Below, in pieces: positions 43,473 to 51,908 of a stretch of 64,000 nt of DNA (the stretch's first letter is position 1; every line of letters starts with the position of its first letter). The notes beneath the pieces are model-generated. The model saw only the letters and a list, made by a program, of their open reading frames with translations, was not told where the DNA came from and searched no databases. Made by a program: the position numbers and the translations under genes. Source of the DNA: Candidatus Planktophila sp. (GTDB taxonomy: Bacteria > Actinomycetota > Actinomycetes > Nanopelagicales > Nanopelagicaceae); NCBI GenBank assembly GCA_030649935.1, contig JAUSFN010000036.1, positions 1-64,000 of the forward strand, in the 5' to 3' direction.

Positions 43473-44384
43473 ATGGAATCTGCGCACATTTGGCTTGTTA
43501 CTCTTGGAGCTCTCTCAGCGGTCATTATTTTTGACTTAATTTTAGCTATTTTGCGCCGTAACACTGAGACCACCACAACTGAAGCAACGATTTGGACCGT
43601 CGTTTATGTCTCCTCTGCGATCGTATTCGGCCTATTAATGTCAAACTGGACCTCAGATCCAAATGCACAAAAAGAATTTTTTGCTGGATGGATGACGGAA
43701 TATGCCCTGTCTGTCGATAACATCTTTGTTTTTGTCATAATCTTGAACCGCCTAAAAGTTGATAAGAACCGACAGCAATTAGTTCTACTTCTAGGGATTC
43801 TAATTGCACTGGTTTTGCGCGGTGGATTTATTGCTGCAGGCAGTGCCATCATCGGTAGATTCTCGTCAGCTTTTTTCCTCTTTGGGGCATTCCTTATTTA
43901 TACAGCCTATCGTCTCCTGCTTGATGACAAAGTTGAAGAAGAATGGAAAGAGGCTCGAGTTGTTACCTGGATGAGAAGGAGAGGTGCTTCAACGTTTTTA
44001 ATAGCCCTAATTTCACTAGGTTTTACCGATCTTGTTTTTGCCTTGGATTCAATTCCAGCGATTTTTGGAATTACACGGGATCCATACATCGTTGTCTGCG
44101 CAAATATATTTGCTCTCATGGGTCTACGCCAACTCTATTTCTTACTGCAAAGCTTGCTCAATCGACTCATTTTTCTTTCTAAAGGGCTTTCATTTATTCT
44201 AGCTTTCATTGGGGTCAAAATGGTGATTGAGGCATTCCATGGAATTGGAGTTCATGAGATTCTAAACGTTGGATTACCTCATATCACAATCGAATTTAGC
44301 CTTGGCGTAATAGTTATGGCCCTAGCTATTACAGCTGCAGCGAGTTTGACTGCTACTCGGCGCGATGGAAGTGCAATTATTTAG
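43473..44384 (+). CDS. TerC-family integral membrane protein
   Basis: The 303-residue protein has eight or nine spans. It shows the TerC hallmark AGWMTEYALSVDNIFVFVII near residue 70-90 and the second acidic motif FTDLVFALDSIPAIFGITRDP near 185-205. The paired Asp residues in the membrane are thought to handle metal ions such as Mn or Ca during protein secretion. The historical tellurium link needs other ter genes, which are absent. It overlaps the convergent HPF-like gene by 4 bp. Confidence 0.93.
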   Translation: MESAHIWLVTLGALSAVIIFDLILAILRRNTETTTTEATIWTVVYVSSAIVFGLLMSNWTSDPNAQKEFFAGWMTEYALSVDNIFVFVIILNRLKVDKNRQQLVLLLGILIALVLRGGFIAAGSAIIGRFSSAFFLFGAFLIYTAYRLLLDDKVEEEWKEARVVTWMRRRGASTFLIALISLGFTDLVFALDSIPAIFGITRDPYIVVCANIFALMGLRQLYFLLQSLLNRLIFLSKGLSFILAFIGVKMVIEAFHGIGVHEILNVGLPHITIEFSLGVIVMALAITAAASLTATRRDGSAII

Positions 44385-44722
44385 TTTGCGCTCTTTCTCT
44401 TTCTTAATGTTTCTCTATCGTAGTCTTTAGTTCGTTCATGAATTTTTCGGATCTGCAATGCAAAGGCTTTCACCGCCGAATCAAATGCCGCTAAATCGTT
44501 AAACTCAGCCGCCTCTGACTTTATGAGAGGGCCGGCACCATGTGATGTCAAAATTACTCGATGTGAGTTTTTCCCTTGACGAGGGTTGGCCTCATGAAGA
44601 ACTTCAACCTCTACTCGTTCAATGGTGATGCTGAATCGCTCCATAGAGTTAAGTTTTTCTTCGACAATTTCTCTAAAGTCTTCGGCTAAATCTGCATTAC
44701 GAGTATGAATTTGAATCTTCAT
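44381..44722 (-). CDS. Short HPF/RaiA-type ribosome-associated protein
   Basis: The 113-residue protein has the HPF/YfiA beta-alpha-beta-beta-beta-alpha pattern: MKIQIHTRNADLAEDFREIVEEK at the start (written with the usual break), RVEVEVLHEANPRQGKNSHRV, and the second helix FDSAVKAFALQIRKIHERTK. It would bind the 30S subunit at the A and P sites in stress. It lacks the C-terminal dimerisation domain of the long actinobacterial HPF. The usual hpf position between comF and secA is empty here, so this may be the only HPF in the region. Its function in 100S formation is therefore doubtful. Confidence 0.85.
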   Translation of the reverse strand: MKIQIHTRNADLAEDFREIVEEKLNSMERFSITIERVEVEVLHEANPRQGKNSHRVILTSHGAGPLIKSEAAEFNDLAAFDSAVKAFALQIRKIHERTKDYDRETLRKRKSAN

Positions 44723-44724
44723 AC

Positions 44725-45108
44725 TTAGAAGGGTAGTACGAAAACCACCAATGTCGCTATAGACGCGAGCAGAAAAGATTTTAAAAGTACCTTTACTGAG
44801 GCCACTCTATCTGCGCTTCTGTTGATTGGGTCACTAACCCTTGAAATATCTCCTAATTTGCCAAAGTTAAAAGTGCCAGCAAATCCATATGCTAGGCAAA
44901 ATTTGTTGCGTACTTGAACAAAACCAACTGAAGCAACCATGAGTGGAAGAAATATTCCTAGACGAGCTTCACGTGCAGCCTCTATAGATATTAATCCAAT
45001 CAGAGAGCTCATTGAAAAAAATAGACCAACTAATCCAACTAACTTTCGTTGACGAATCTCATTCGCACCAAGATTACATGTTCCAGGAATATATGTTGAA
45101 CTAGACAT
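44725..45108 (-). CDS. Conserved multi-span membrane protein
   Basis: Starting at ATG 45108, the 127-residue protein begins SSTYIPGTCNLGANEIRQRK, followed by hydrophobic segments at about 22-42, 48-66 and 105-127. The middle has FCLAYGFAGTFNFG. I believe similar proteins with a YIPGxCNxGxxEIxxR start occur widely in bacteria, but I cannot name a family or function. Its start overlaps by 8 bp the stop of a 49-codon ORF upstream, so the two are coupled. The stop is 2 bases upstream of the HPF-like gene. Confidence 0.72.
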   Translation of the reverse strand: MSSSTYIPGTCNLGANEIRQRKLVGLVGLFFSMSSLIGLISIEAAREARLGIFLPLMVASVGFVQVRNKFCLAYGFAGTFNFGKLGDISRVSDPINRSADRVASVKVLLKSFLLASIATLVVFVLPF

Positions 45109-45250
45109 CTTCGTACTCTTCTTCATCGATCCAAGCATTAGCTGATGTATCTTCTTGATTTTCAATCCATGATAGAAATGAGCCGACGGCACGAAAAGCC
45201 AATATAACTACAGTTGCTGCGGCAAATACCCTTCGGAAAAATCTGACCAT
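45101..45250 (-). CDS. 49-residue small membrane protein
   Basis: ATG (45250-45248) to TAG (45103-45101) encodes a basic N-terminus MVRFFRR, one hydrophobic span (about 8-28) and a strongly acidic tail ending IDEEEYEDV. The positive-inside rule predicts the N-terminus in and the acidic tail out. The stop overlaps the next gene's ATG within atgtctag. No Shine-Dalgarno is seen, which could mean a leaderless start. Composition and coupling support coding, but homology is unknown. Confidence 0.55.
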   Translation of the reverse strand: MVRFFRRVFAAATVVILAFRAVGSFLSWIENQEDTSANAWIDEEEYEDV

Positions 45251-45284
45251 GAACTAAAAATACTCGCTATTGCGAAAAATTTCT

Positions 45285-46346
45285 CTAGATAGCCGCGAGC
45301 GCAAGGTTAATATCATCCCAAATATCATCAACATGTTCACACCCAACCGATAGTCGGATTAACTGCTCAGGAACTGACAGGCTCTCCATCGGCCATCGAC
45401 GACGGCGCTCCCAGAGAGATTCGACTCCTCCAAGACTGGTTGCATGTGCAATTAAAGTGGATGATTCACAGATTTTTTGAGTTTGTTCAGCCGTGCCATC
45501 AACTTCAAAGGAGATAATTGCGCCAAAGCCCGGATATCGAACACGAGAAATTTTTGCGTGAGTTTTCAGCCTCTCGACAATGGTTTTAGCGTTTTCCTGT
45601 GATTTATTAAAACGCAGTGGAAATGTCCGGAGCCCTCGAAGGGCCAACCATGTTTCAAAAGGTCCGGGGATTGAGCCGTTAAAGCTACGTGAATCCTGCA
45701 GCCTCTTGAGCAGTGCGGGATCCTTTGTTGAAAGAGATCCCATAAGTACATCGCTATGGCCGGACAAAAACTTTGTGACCGAGTGCATAACAATATCGGC
45801 ACCCATTGCCAACGGCGTTTGCACCAAGGGTGTCGCAAAAGTGTTATCGACACCAACACCAATTCCCAGGTTTTTAGCTGCCGAAATGATTCTCGTAAGA
45901 TCGGCGACATCTAAACCTGGATTAGTCGGAGATTCGAGCCAGACAAAGGCCGCACCTTTCATGGCATCGATCACAGATTGTGTATCTACGACATCAACAA
46001 ATCGAACCTCTAACCGACCACTCTCCTGAAAAGAGTTGAGAAGAACCATGACGCCGCTATATCCCTGATTAGATGCAACGACTGGCGCGCCAATAGGCAA
46101 AATTGAAAAAACGGCGCTAATTGCTGCCATTCCAGATGAAAAGACTAACGTTGGTCCACCTTCAAGCTCGCCAATAGCCTCTTCTAGCGCTTTCCACGTT
46201 TGATTTCCATAACGTCCATAACCAATTTCTCCACCTGAATGAAAAGTTGACGTTAAAACTACTGGTGGGTTAAGGGCGGCATCAGGACCAACTTCTGGTC
46301 TGCCTGCACTAATGGCAATCGTCTCGGGATGTTTTTTCATATCCAT
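45285..46346 (-). CDS. Cys/Met-metabolism PLP enzyme (cystathionine gamma-synthase-like)
   Basis: The 353-residue fold-type I PLP enzyme belongs to the MetB/MetC/MetZ family. It has YGRYGNQTWKALEEAIGELEGG (broken after YGN), the FSSGMAAI phosphate loop, ESPTNPGLDV and DNTFATP. The PLP-binding Lys is Lys192 in SVTKFLSGHSD. The C-terminal RLSVGCEHVDDIWDDI is typical. It is about 30 residues shorter than most members, with the loss near 250-260, where no frameshift is evident. It ends a leftward unit lacI - malY-like - FAD oxidoreductase - metB-like. MetB, MetC or MGL activity cannot be told apart by sequence. Confidence 0.88.
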   Translation of the reverse strand: MDMKKHPETIAISAGRPEVGPDAALNPPVVLTSTFHSGGEIGYGRYGNQTWKALEEAIGELEGGPTLVFSSGMAAISAVFSILPIGAPVVASNQGYSGVMVLLNSFQESGRLEVRFVDVVDTQSVIDAMKGAAFVWLESPTNPGLDVADLTRIISAAKNLGIGVGVDNTFATPLVQTPLAMGADIVMHSVTKFLSGHSDVLMGSLSTKDPALLKRLQDSRSFNGSIPGPFETWLALRGLRTFPLRFNKSQENAKTIVERLKTHAKISRVRYPGFGAIISFEVDGTAEQTQKICESSTLIAHATSLGGVESLWERRRRWPMESLSVPEQLIRLSVGCEHVDDIWDDINLALAAI

Positions 46347-46349
46347 AGC

Positions 46350-47867
46350 CTAAACCTTAGCCAAGATTGCCATTGCCGCATTATGTCCAGGCACTCCACT
46401 GACGCCACCACCTCGAATAGCACCTGCACCGCAGATAAATATTCGAGAGTCATCTGTCTCCACTCCCCAACTAGGCTCGGTATCATCTTCACGAAACGGG
46501 AAATGTAGATCTCTGTGGAAAATATTTCCTCTGGGTAGGCCAATTTCGGCTTCAATATCCAGCGGCGTCTTGACTTCAATCCCAACTATTAAACTCTCAA
46601 TCGGTTCAGCTAGATAGCGATTGAGTGATGCAAGGGCTGATTTCAATGCGATTTCTCGAACTGCATCATTATTTCCATCGAAAAGTGCCGCTGGCGTGTG
46701 TAGTCCAAATAACGTCAAAGTTTGATATCCCATAGCTGCAAGCTCAGGGTTAAGAATTGAGGGATCGCTCAAAGTGTGACAGTACATTTCAATCGGCAAC
46801 ATCGCCGAAATCTCGCCCTTCTTAGCCTGCACATACACCCTTTCACACTGTGAAAACGATTCATTGGCATGAAAAGTCCCGGCAAAGGCTAACCGAGGAT
46901 CCACACCTGATTTGAGTTCTGGTAGGCGTTTGAGCAAAATATTAATTTTCATTTGAGAACCATCCAGGCTCTGGGGAGCTATTTTTCCCCTTAGTTCAGC
47001 AAGTATCTGTGGCGCGGCATTTGATAAAACGTATTGTGAGCGAATTTCTTCTCCATCTGCCGTCGTTACCGTGGCTCCTTCAAAATCACTTTCGACTTTT
47101 ATGACGCGCTGGTTGACTTCAATAACTACTCCCGCATCACGTACAACTCTTTCTAGCTCTGAAACTAATGCTCCCATGCCGCCTTTCGGAACTCGCCACT
47201 CTCCGGTGCCATTACCGATCAGGTGATAAAGGAAACAAATATTTGCCTGGATCTCAAAAGCTGAAGAAAAAGTACCGATTAGAGCATCTGTTAAAACTAC
47301 TCCACGAACTAAATCCTCTTTAAAGCGCTTAGTTATAACTTCGCCAATAGGTCTTTCAATCAAATAGTTCCATATTGAAGGCTTTGCTATTAAGGCTTTT
47401 AACTCACTTCTTGTCATTAATGGTTTTAGTAACGTTGGTGCAATGCATTCCGCGAACTCAGCAATTTCAGCATAAAACTTCTGCCATGCCCTACCTTCAT
47501 CTCCACTCGGATCCAAAAGGGTAAAAGAGGCCTGAGTTGCATCATCCCATTGGCGGGAAACGAATAATCCAGCATTAACGCCATGATGTTCATACGGTGT
47601 ATAGCTAGAAACCGTTCGGGAAATACACTCAAAGTTAAGGTCCAAGTCAGAGATGATTGAATCCGGTAAAAGTGAGACTAGATATGAGTATCGTGAAATT
47701 CGAGCATCAAAGCCGGGAAAAGCACGAACACTAGTAGTTGCCCCTCCAATTTCTCCATTGGCCTCTAAAATTCGAACTCTCTTACCTGCTTTTGCTAAAT
47801 ATGCCGCTGCAACTAAACCATTATGACCAGCTCCAATAATGGTTACATCGCAATCAGTGGTTTTCAT
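46350..47867 (-). CDS. FAD-dependent oxidoreductase, phytoene-desaturase-like
   Basis: The 505-residue flavoprotein begins with the dinucleotide-binding motif TIIGAGHNGLVAAAYLAKAG (about 9-28) and ends with the FAD-contact segment IFICGAGAIRGGGVSGVPGHNAA (split here at GG). This is the pattern of the phytoene dehydrogenase-related group often called PYROXD2-like. No carotenoid genes are adjacent, so a carotenoid role is unlikely. It is flanked by two PLP enzyme genes (TAATG overlap upstream, 3-base gap downstream), suggesting amine or amino acid oxidation. The substrate is unknown. Confidence 0.88.
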   Translation of the reverse strand: MKTTDCDVTIIGAGHNGLVAAAYLAKAGKRVRILEANGEIGGATTSVRAFPGFDARISRYSYLVSLLPDSIISDLDLNFECISRTVSSYTPYEHHGVNAGLFVSRQWDDATQASFTLLDPSGDEGRAWQKFYAEIAEFAECIAPTLLKPLMTRSELKALIAKPSIWNYLIERPIGEVITKRFKEDLVRGVVLTDALIGTFSSAFEIQANICFLYHLIGNGTGEWRVPKGGMGALVSELERVVRDAGVVIEVNQRVIKVESDFEGATVTTADGEEIRSQYVLSNAAPQILAELRGKIAPQSLDGSQMKINILLKRLPELKSGVDPRLAFAGTFHANESFSQCERVYVQAKKGEISAMLPIEMYCHTLSDPSILNPELAAMGYQTLTLFGLHTPAALFDGNNDAVREIALKSALASLNRYLAEPIESLIVGIEVKTPLDIEAEIGLPRGNIFHRDLHFPFREDDTEPSWGVETDDSRIFICGAGAIRGGGVSGVPGHNAAMAILAKV

Positions 47868-49036
47868 TAAAGCGTAATAAGAATGCGCTCAATCGCCTCT
47901 GAAATGATCTCTGGACTCGTCGCAAAGTTAAGTCGGACGTACTGAGGACACTGCGATCCATATGAATGTCCTGGGTTAAAGGCCACGCGCCCCTTTTTAA
48001 GCAGTGTCGCACTAGGGTCTTCGCCAAGATTCAACGCACTTAAATCCAACCATGCAAGATAACCATTATGTGGAATATGATATTTGACCGAGGGCAATTT
48101 GGCCGCAAGTAAGTCACGAATCAGAAAACGATTATGGTCTAGTTGTCTCATAACTGAATCGAGCCAGATTCCTCCATCAGCAAAAGCTGCAGCAGATGCA
48201 AATGCGCCTAAAATCGATGCTCGGAAATGAACGGCCATCGGAAGCTCATCCAATCTGGCATCGATTGCCTTATTCTGCGAAACAATGATTGCGCATTTGA
48301 GGCCGGCAATATTCCAACCTTTTGAAGCTGCAGTCACGGTAATTCCTACTTCTCGTGCCGCATCACTCACAGCAAGAAATGGAGTGAAATCACTTGAAAC
48401 ATAAGTCAATGGCGCATGAATCTCATCACTAATTACTAAGACACTATATCTCTTAGCCAATTCGGCAATTCGTGTCAGTTCACCTTTCGAGAATATTCTG
48501 CCCAAAGGATTGTGTGGCGAGCACAATAAGTGCACTTTTAAACCATCAGCATAAATCTTTTCTATCGTATCTAAATCAAGTTGCCAAGGATTGTTTGTAC
48601 CTTCTTCAGAACCAGTGCGAGTAAAAGGAAGATCAATTTTCTCAAGATGCGTCTCATCTATCCAATTATAGAAATTCTGGTAGACAGGTGAATTAATCAA
48701 AATCTTGTCACCCGGTCTAGTAAACACGCGCAAGACTTCAACCACTGCGACACCAACATCGGCGGCAACGCTGACTTGTGAGGTATCAACCTCCCAGTTC
48801 CAGCGCGCCGCTGCAAACTGTGCAAATCCCTGCCCCAACTCTGGAACTGAACCTAAATAGCCAAGATCCGACTGAGCGACCATCTCCTGGAGAACGGAGC
48901 GGATTGGATCTGCGATCGGAAAATCCATCTCTGCCACAGGTAAGGGCAGGACGTCTCGATCAAAACCCCGCCATTTTTCCGAATGATGAGTAAGAAGTTT
49001 TGATAATGGGGGAGCTTGAACGTGACTGTCAGACAT
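47867..49036 (-). CDS. MalY/PatB-family PLP aminotransferase/C-S lyase
   Basis: The 389-residue fold-type I enzyme has the MalY/PatB marks: a start with FDRDVLPLPVAEMDFPIADPI, INSPVYQNFYNWI, CSPHNPLGRIFSKGEL, ISDEIHAPLTY and the PLP Lys239 in ASKGWNIAGLKCA (several run on in the protein; each is cut here). Family members cleave cystathionine or other C-S bonds and some regulate maltose genes in E. coli. It follows a LacI-type regulator by 45 bases, an echo of the malI-malXY neighbourhood. It overlaps the FAD oxidoreductase gene (TAATG). Confidence 0.92.
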   Translation of the reverse strand: MSDSHVQAPPLSKLLTHHSEKWRGFDRDVLPLPVAEMDFPIADPIRSVLQEMVAQSDLGYLGSVPELGQGFAQFAAARWNWEVDTSQVSVAADVGVAVVEVLRVFTRPGDKILINSPVYQNFYNWIDETHLEKIDLPFTRTGSEEGTNNPWQLDLDTIEKIYADGLKVHLLCSPHNPLGRIFSKGELTRIAELAKRYSVLVISDEIHAPLTYVSSDFTPFLAVSDAAREVGITVTAASKGWNIAGLKCAIIVSQNKAIDARLDELPMAVHFRASILGAFASAAAFADGGIWLDSVMRQLDHNRFLIRDLLAAKLPSVKYHIPHNGYLAWLDLSALNLGEDPSATLLKKGRVAFNPGHSYGSQCPQYVRLNFATSPEIISEAIERILITL

Positions 49037-49081
49037 CCCAGTAGGTTACCGTGATGCTCACATAAATGAAACTGGTCTTTC

Positions 49082-50089
49082 TTAAATCTCTTCTGGGAGT
49101 AATCTGCGCGTGGTGTTTCGTACAACCAATGTAGTCGGAAGAACCAAAGAGGGTGGCAACACATGTGGCTTTCGCAACCGTTCCATTATTGACCATGCTG
49201 CCATTTCACCCATTAAAGTAACGGGCTGCTCAATTGTCGTTAGTTCAGAGAATTCAGCCATCTCGTGGCCATCAAAACCGACTATCGAAATATCTTCAGG
49301 AGATTTGAGGCCGTGTCGACGTAACGCTTGAAGTGCACCCAACGCCATTTCATCGGATTCGCAAAAAATTGCAGTTGGCCTGTTTGGGCGTGCCAACAAA
49401 TCATCCATTGCCCGAGCTGCAGTATGCATTGTGAAGTCGCCATGCACCTCGCGAGACGGTAACCATTCCAAACCATTTTCAGCTAAGACCTGCATAAAGC
49501 CTTTACGTCGATCTTGCGGCACACTAAAGTTAAATGGGTCATCAGGCCTTCCAGACATTAACCCTATTTTTTTATGCCCTTGATTAACTAGATGTTGCGT
49601 CGCAGTCCGTGCAGCTGCAACATCATCAATTTTCACACTTGCACATTGTGCATGATCCATTCCAACTAATGCTATTGGAATTCCAAGGGAGAGAATTGAG
49701 TCAAACTCTTCCTCCGTTGGAGGTAATGAAATAACAATCAATGCATCAACTCGACCTTTCAAAAGTTGATGCTGAAATAAGCGCTCTCTTCCCTTCATGG
49801 CACTGAAGTTATAGAGCAAGAGATCTAATCCAGCCTCTCGCAGCGCTTGTTCTGCTCCACTTATTACTTGAGAGAAATACCAGCGAGAAATATAGGGAGC
49901 AACAATTCCAACGCTGTTGGTACGACCCGGAGGTGAGTCTGCACGCGTTAGTGGATACTCCAATTTTTGAGCTGCAGCGATTATTTTAAGCCGAGTCGAC
50001 TCATTAACATGTTGTAAGCCGCGAAGAGCCCGTGAAACAGTTGCAGTTGAGACACCAGCCTCATCAGCAACTTCCTTTATTCCAGCCAC
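49082..50089 (-). CDS. LacI-family transcriptional regulator
   Basis: From GTG 50089, which has a ggag at 5 bases, the 335-residue regulator begins AGIKEVADEAGVSTATVSRALRG, the LacI helix-turn-helix and hinge (hinge near residue 50). A type I periplasmic-like effector domain follows, with GIVAPYISRWYFSQVISGAEQ and the C-terminal VGFDGHEMAEF. The upstream extension to ATG 50122 lacks support. It heads the malY-like unit and probably controls that unit or itself; 10-bp-phased repeats lie in the gap upstream. The effector may be a sugar. Confidence 0.92.
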   Translation of the reverse strand: MAGIKEVADEAGVSTATVSRALRGLQHVNESTRLKIIAAAQKLEYPLTRADSPPGRTNSVGIVAPYISRWYFSQVISGAEQALREAGLDLLLYNFSAMKGRERLFQHQLLKGRVDALIVISLPPTEEEFDSILSLGIPIALVGMDHAQCASVKIDDVAAARTATQHLVNQGHKKIGLMSGRPDDPFNFSVPQDRRKGFMQVLAENGLEWLPSREVHGDFTMHTAARAMDDLLARPNRPTAIFCESDEMALGALQALRRHGLKSPEDISIVGFDGHEMAEFSELTTIEQPVTLMGEMAAWSIMERLRKPHVLPPSLVLPTTLVVRNTTRRLLPEEI

Positions 50090-50151
50090 TAAGACTCCAA
50101 TGTACTTCTCAGACCTGCTCAAAGCTACACAAACCTACAAAACCGGCAAAT

Positions 50152-50170
50152 GCCTGTAAACGCCTGTAAA
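50152..50170. promoter_or_regulatory. 10-bp-phased direct repeat upstream of lacI
   Basis: gcctgtaaa occurs at 50152-50160 and 50162-50170, exactly one helical turn apart, and contains the tgtaaacg half-site often seen in LacI-family operators. It lies about 65 bases from the lacI GTG and about 80 bases from the divergent DUF4389 gene. Binding by the adjacent LacI protein is inference. Confidence 0.5.
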
Positions 50171-50192
50171 TGCCGCTGCAAGGAGTGTAAAA

Positions 50193-50212
50193 GTACGGCA
50201 CAAAGGCCGTAC
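50193..50212. promoter_or_regulatory. Interrupted palindrome in the lacI/DUF4389 gap
   Basis: gtacggc (50193-50199) and gccgtac (50206-50212) are perfect inverses around acaaag. The dyad could be an operator or a short hairpin near the start of the DUF4389 transcript; no U-run follows. Confidence 0.5.
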
Positions 50213-50250
50213 ATGCAATCAAAGGGCTCATGTAAGGGTAGTTTCTCCCC

Positions 50251-50850
50251 ATGAGCCAACAAATTGAGACCCAGATCGATGTGACTTTAACCGAGAGAAA
50301 CCGCGTCAGCGCTCTATTCCGAATCATCTTGGTTATACCCATGGCGATCTTTCTTGCATCGTTTTCTCCATCGGATTACTCCTCAACCGATAATCCTAAC
50401 TTTCTTGCCGTTGGCTTTTTAGCACTTCCCGTTGCGCTTGCAATTATCTTTCGACAAATCTATCCAAGCTACCTTTTGGCATTTAATGAAGCGCTCTTAT
50501 CTTTACAGACTCGAGTGGATGCCTACGTTCTATTACTCACCGATGAGTATCCGTCAATCGAAAAGAACGAAATAGTGAGCGTGGTTTTTCCACCAGTGGA
50601 TGCGAAACTTCTTAATCGATGGCTGCCTCTTGTTAAGTGGTTTTTAGCAATTCCACTGTATGTGGTTGGTTTTTTCTATATTCTCTATGCGCTTTTCTTA
50701 ACAATATTTGGTTGGTTCAATGTCGTTTTTACAGGAAATTATCCAGAAAAATGTGCCGAAGGAGTCGTTGGAACAATTGCGTATTGGAATCGAGTAGCAG
50801 GGTATGCATTACTTTTAGTTACTGACGAATACCCGACTTTTTCACTGTAA
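50251..50850 (+). CDS. DUF4389 membrane protein
   Basis: The 199-residue protein has paired hydrophobic segments at about 22-42, 50-72, and 128-158. It contains two copies of the DUF4389 motif in which an aromatic/Arg helix ends in L-TDEYP (LLLTDEYPSI near 95 and LLVTDEYPTF at the end). The second motif is preceded by RVAGYA. The function of DUF4389 is unknown. It is divergent from lacI and its stop is 3 bases before the AlkA-like start, so the two may share a transcript. Confidence 0.85.
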   Translation: MSQQIETQIDVTLTERNRVSALFRIILVIPMAIFLASFSPSDYSSTDNPNFLAVGFLALPVALAIIFRQIYPSYLLAFNEALLSLQTRVDAYVLLLTDEYPSIEKNEIVSVVFPPVDAKLLNRWLPLVKWFLAIPLYVVGFFYILYALFLTIFGWFNVVFTGNYPEKCAEGVVGTIAYWNRVAGYALLLVTDEYPTFSL

Positions 50851-50853
50851 ATT

Positions 50854-51498
50854 ATGGGGCTCCACTCGACCCATAAAATGCGGAGAGTCGTCGCACAAGT
50901 CAGTGTATTAGATAAGAAGTTTGCTCCACTCATCGCACGTCGTCCACTCTGCACGATTGGCAGAAATGTTCAGACAGAAACTAATTTCGAATCACTTGTT
51001 AGTTCGGTAATATCTCAGCAGCTCGCAACGAAGGCCGCAGACACTATTCATGCCCGCTTAGTTCTTGCCTGCAAGGGTCAGATTACGCCTCGTAAATTAG
51101 TAAAGTTGGAAGATTCGGAGCTACGGGTAATTGGCGTCTCTGGAGCAAAGGCTCGCACCATAAAGGGCTTATCTGCAGCGGTTTTAGATCGCACCATCCC
51201 AATCGAACGTATCGATGAGATACATGATGACCAGGAGATTTTTGAGGCTCTCACATCGCTCTGGGGTATCGGGCGTTGGACAGTAGAAATGTTTATGATG
51301 TTTCAATTGGGCCGGCTAGATATCTGGCCAACAGGAGATCTAGCCGTTCGGCGGGGGTGGGACATTGTTCACAAAAATAGCGATGAAACCCAGGCTAAAG
51401 CTTTGGACGTACACGGTGAAAAGCTACATCCTTATCGAAGTGTTGTCGCTTGGTACTGCTATCAGGCAGTGCACGAATCACGCGGTTTAGATTACTAA
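50854..51498 (+). CDS. DNA-3-methyladenine glycosylase II (AlkA-like)
   Basis: The 214-residue HhH-GPD enzyme excises alkylated purines. It has FESLVSSVISQQLATKAADT near 40-60, the helix-hairpin-helix LWGIGRWTVEMF (about 142-153) and the catalytic Asp162 in PTGDLAVRRG. It lacks the N-terminal domain of E. coli AlkA, as usual for the short class. It follows the DUF4389 gene closely and overlaps the convergent msrB by 4 bp. Confidence 0.92.
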   Translation: MGLHSTHKMRRVVAQVSVLDKKFAPLIARRPLCTIGRNVQTETNFESLVSSVISQQLATKAADTIHARLVLACKGQITPRKLVKLEDSELRVIGVSGAKARTIKGLSAAVLDRTIPIERIDEIHDDQEIFEALTSLWGIGRWTVEMFMMFQLGRLDIWPTGDLAVRRGWDIVHKNSDETQAKALDVHGEKLHPYRSVVAWYCYQAVHESRGLDY

Positions 51499-51908
51499 AT
51501 ATCCTCAAGGATTAATGAGACTGAATTTATGCACCAACGCTCATCGCTTGGGACATCATAACCTTCTCCCTTGAATACATGACCTAGATGAGATCCACAT
51601 GCCGCGCAAAGAACTTCAGTTCGTACACGAGGGAAAAGTGAGCGATCTTCGATAAGTTCGACTGCATCATCGCTAGAAGGTGAATAAAACGATGGCCATC
51701 CGCATCCAGAATGAAACTTTGTTTCGCTTTTGAAAAGTACCGCACTACATGCTTTACACTTATAGACACCAATTTTATCTGTATCTGTATATTCGCCAGT
51801 AAATGGTCGCTCAGTAGCTGCATTTCGCAAAACTTCATACGATAATGGGTCCAGCCTAGATTTGAGCTCCGTTTCGTTTAATTTTATTGGATAGGACTTC
51901 TCGCTCAT
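51495..51908 (-). CDS. msrB: Peptide methionine-R-sulfoxide reductase
   Basis: MsrB reduces the R form of methionine sulfoxide. The 137-residue protein has two zinc CxxC pairs (CKAC and CAAC), SGCGWPSFYSP, and the catalytic Cys126 in RWCINSVSL. It overlaps the stop of msrA by 4 bp (ATGA), so the two are translated together and repair both sulfoxide forms in the cytosol. Confidence 0.96.
   Translation of the reverse strand: MSEKSYPIKLNETELKSRLDPLSYEVLRNAATERPFTGEYTDTDKIGVYKCKACSAVLFKSETKFHSGCGWPSFYSPSSDDAVELIEDRSLFPRVRTEVLCAACGSHLGHVFKGEGYDVPSDERWCINSVSLILEDI

Noticed and set aside
43473-44384. Tellurium resistance locus suggested by TerC
   Set aside because: No terA, terB, terD, terE or terZ is nearby; TerC-family proteins alone are linked with metal ion transport.
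46350-47867. Carotenoid biosynthesis gene
   Set aside because: The flavoprotein is desaturase-like, but no crtB, crtE or cyclase gene is near and the flanking genes are PLP enzymes.
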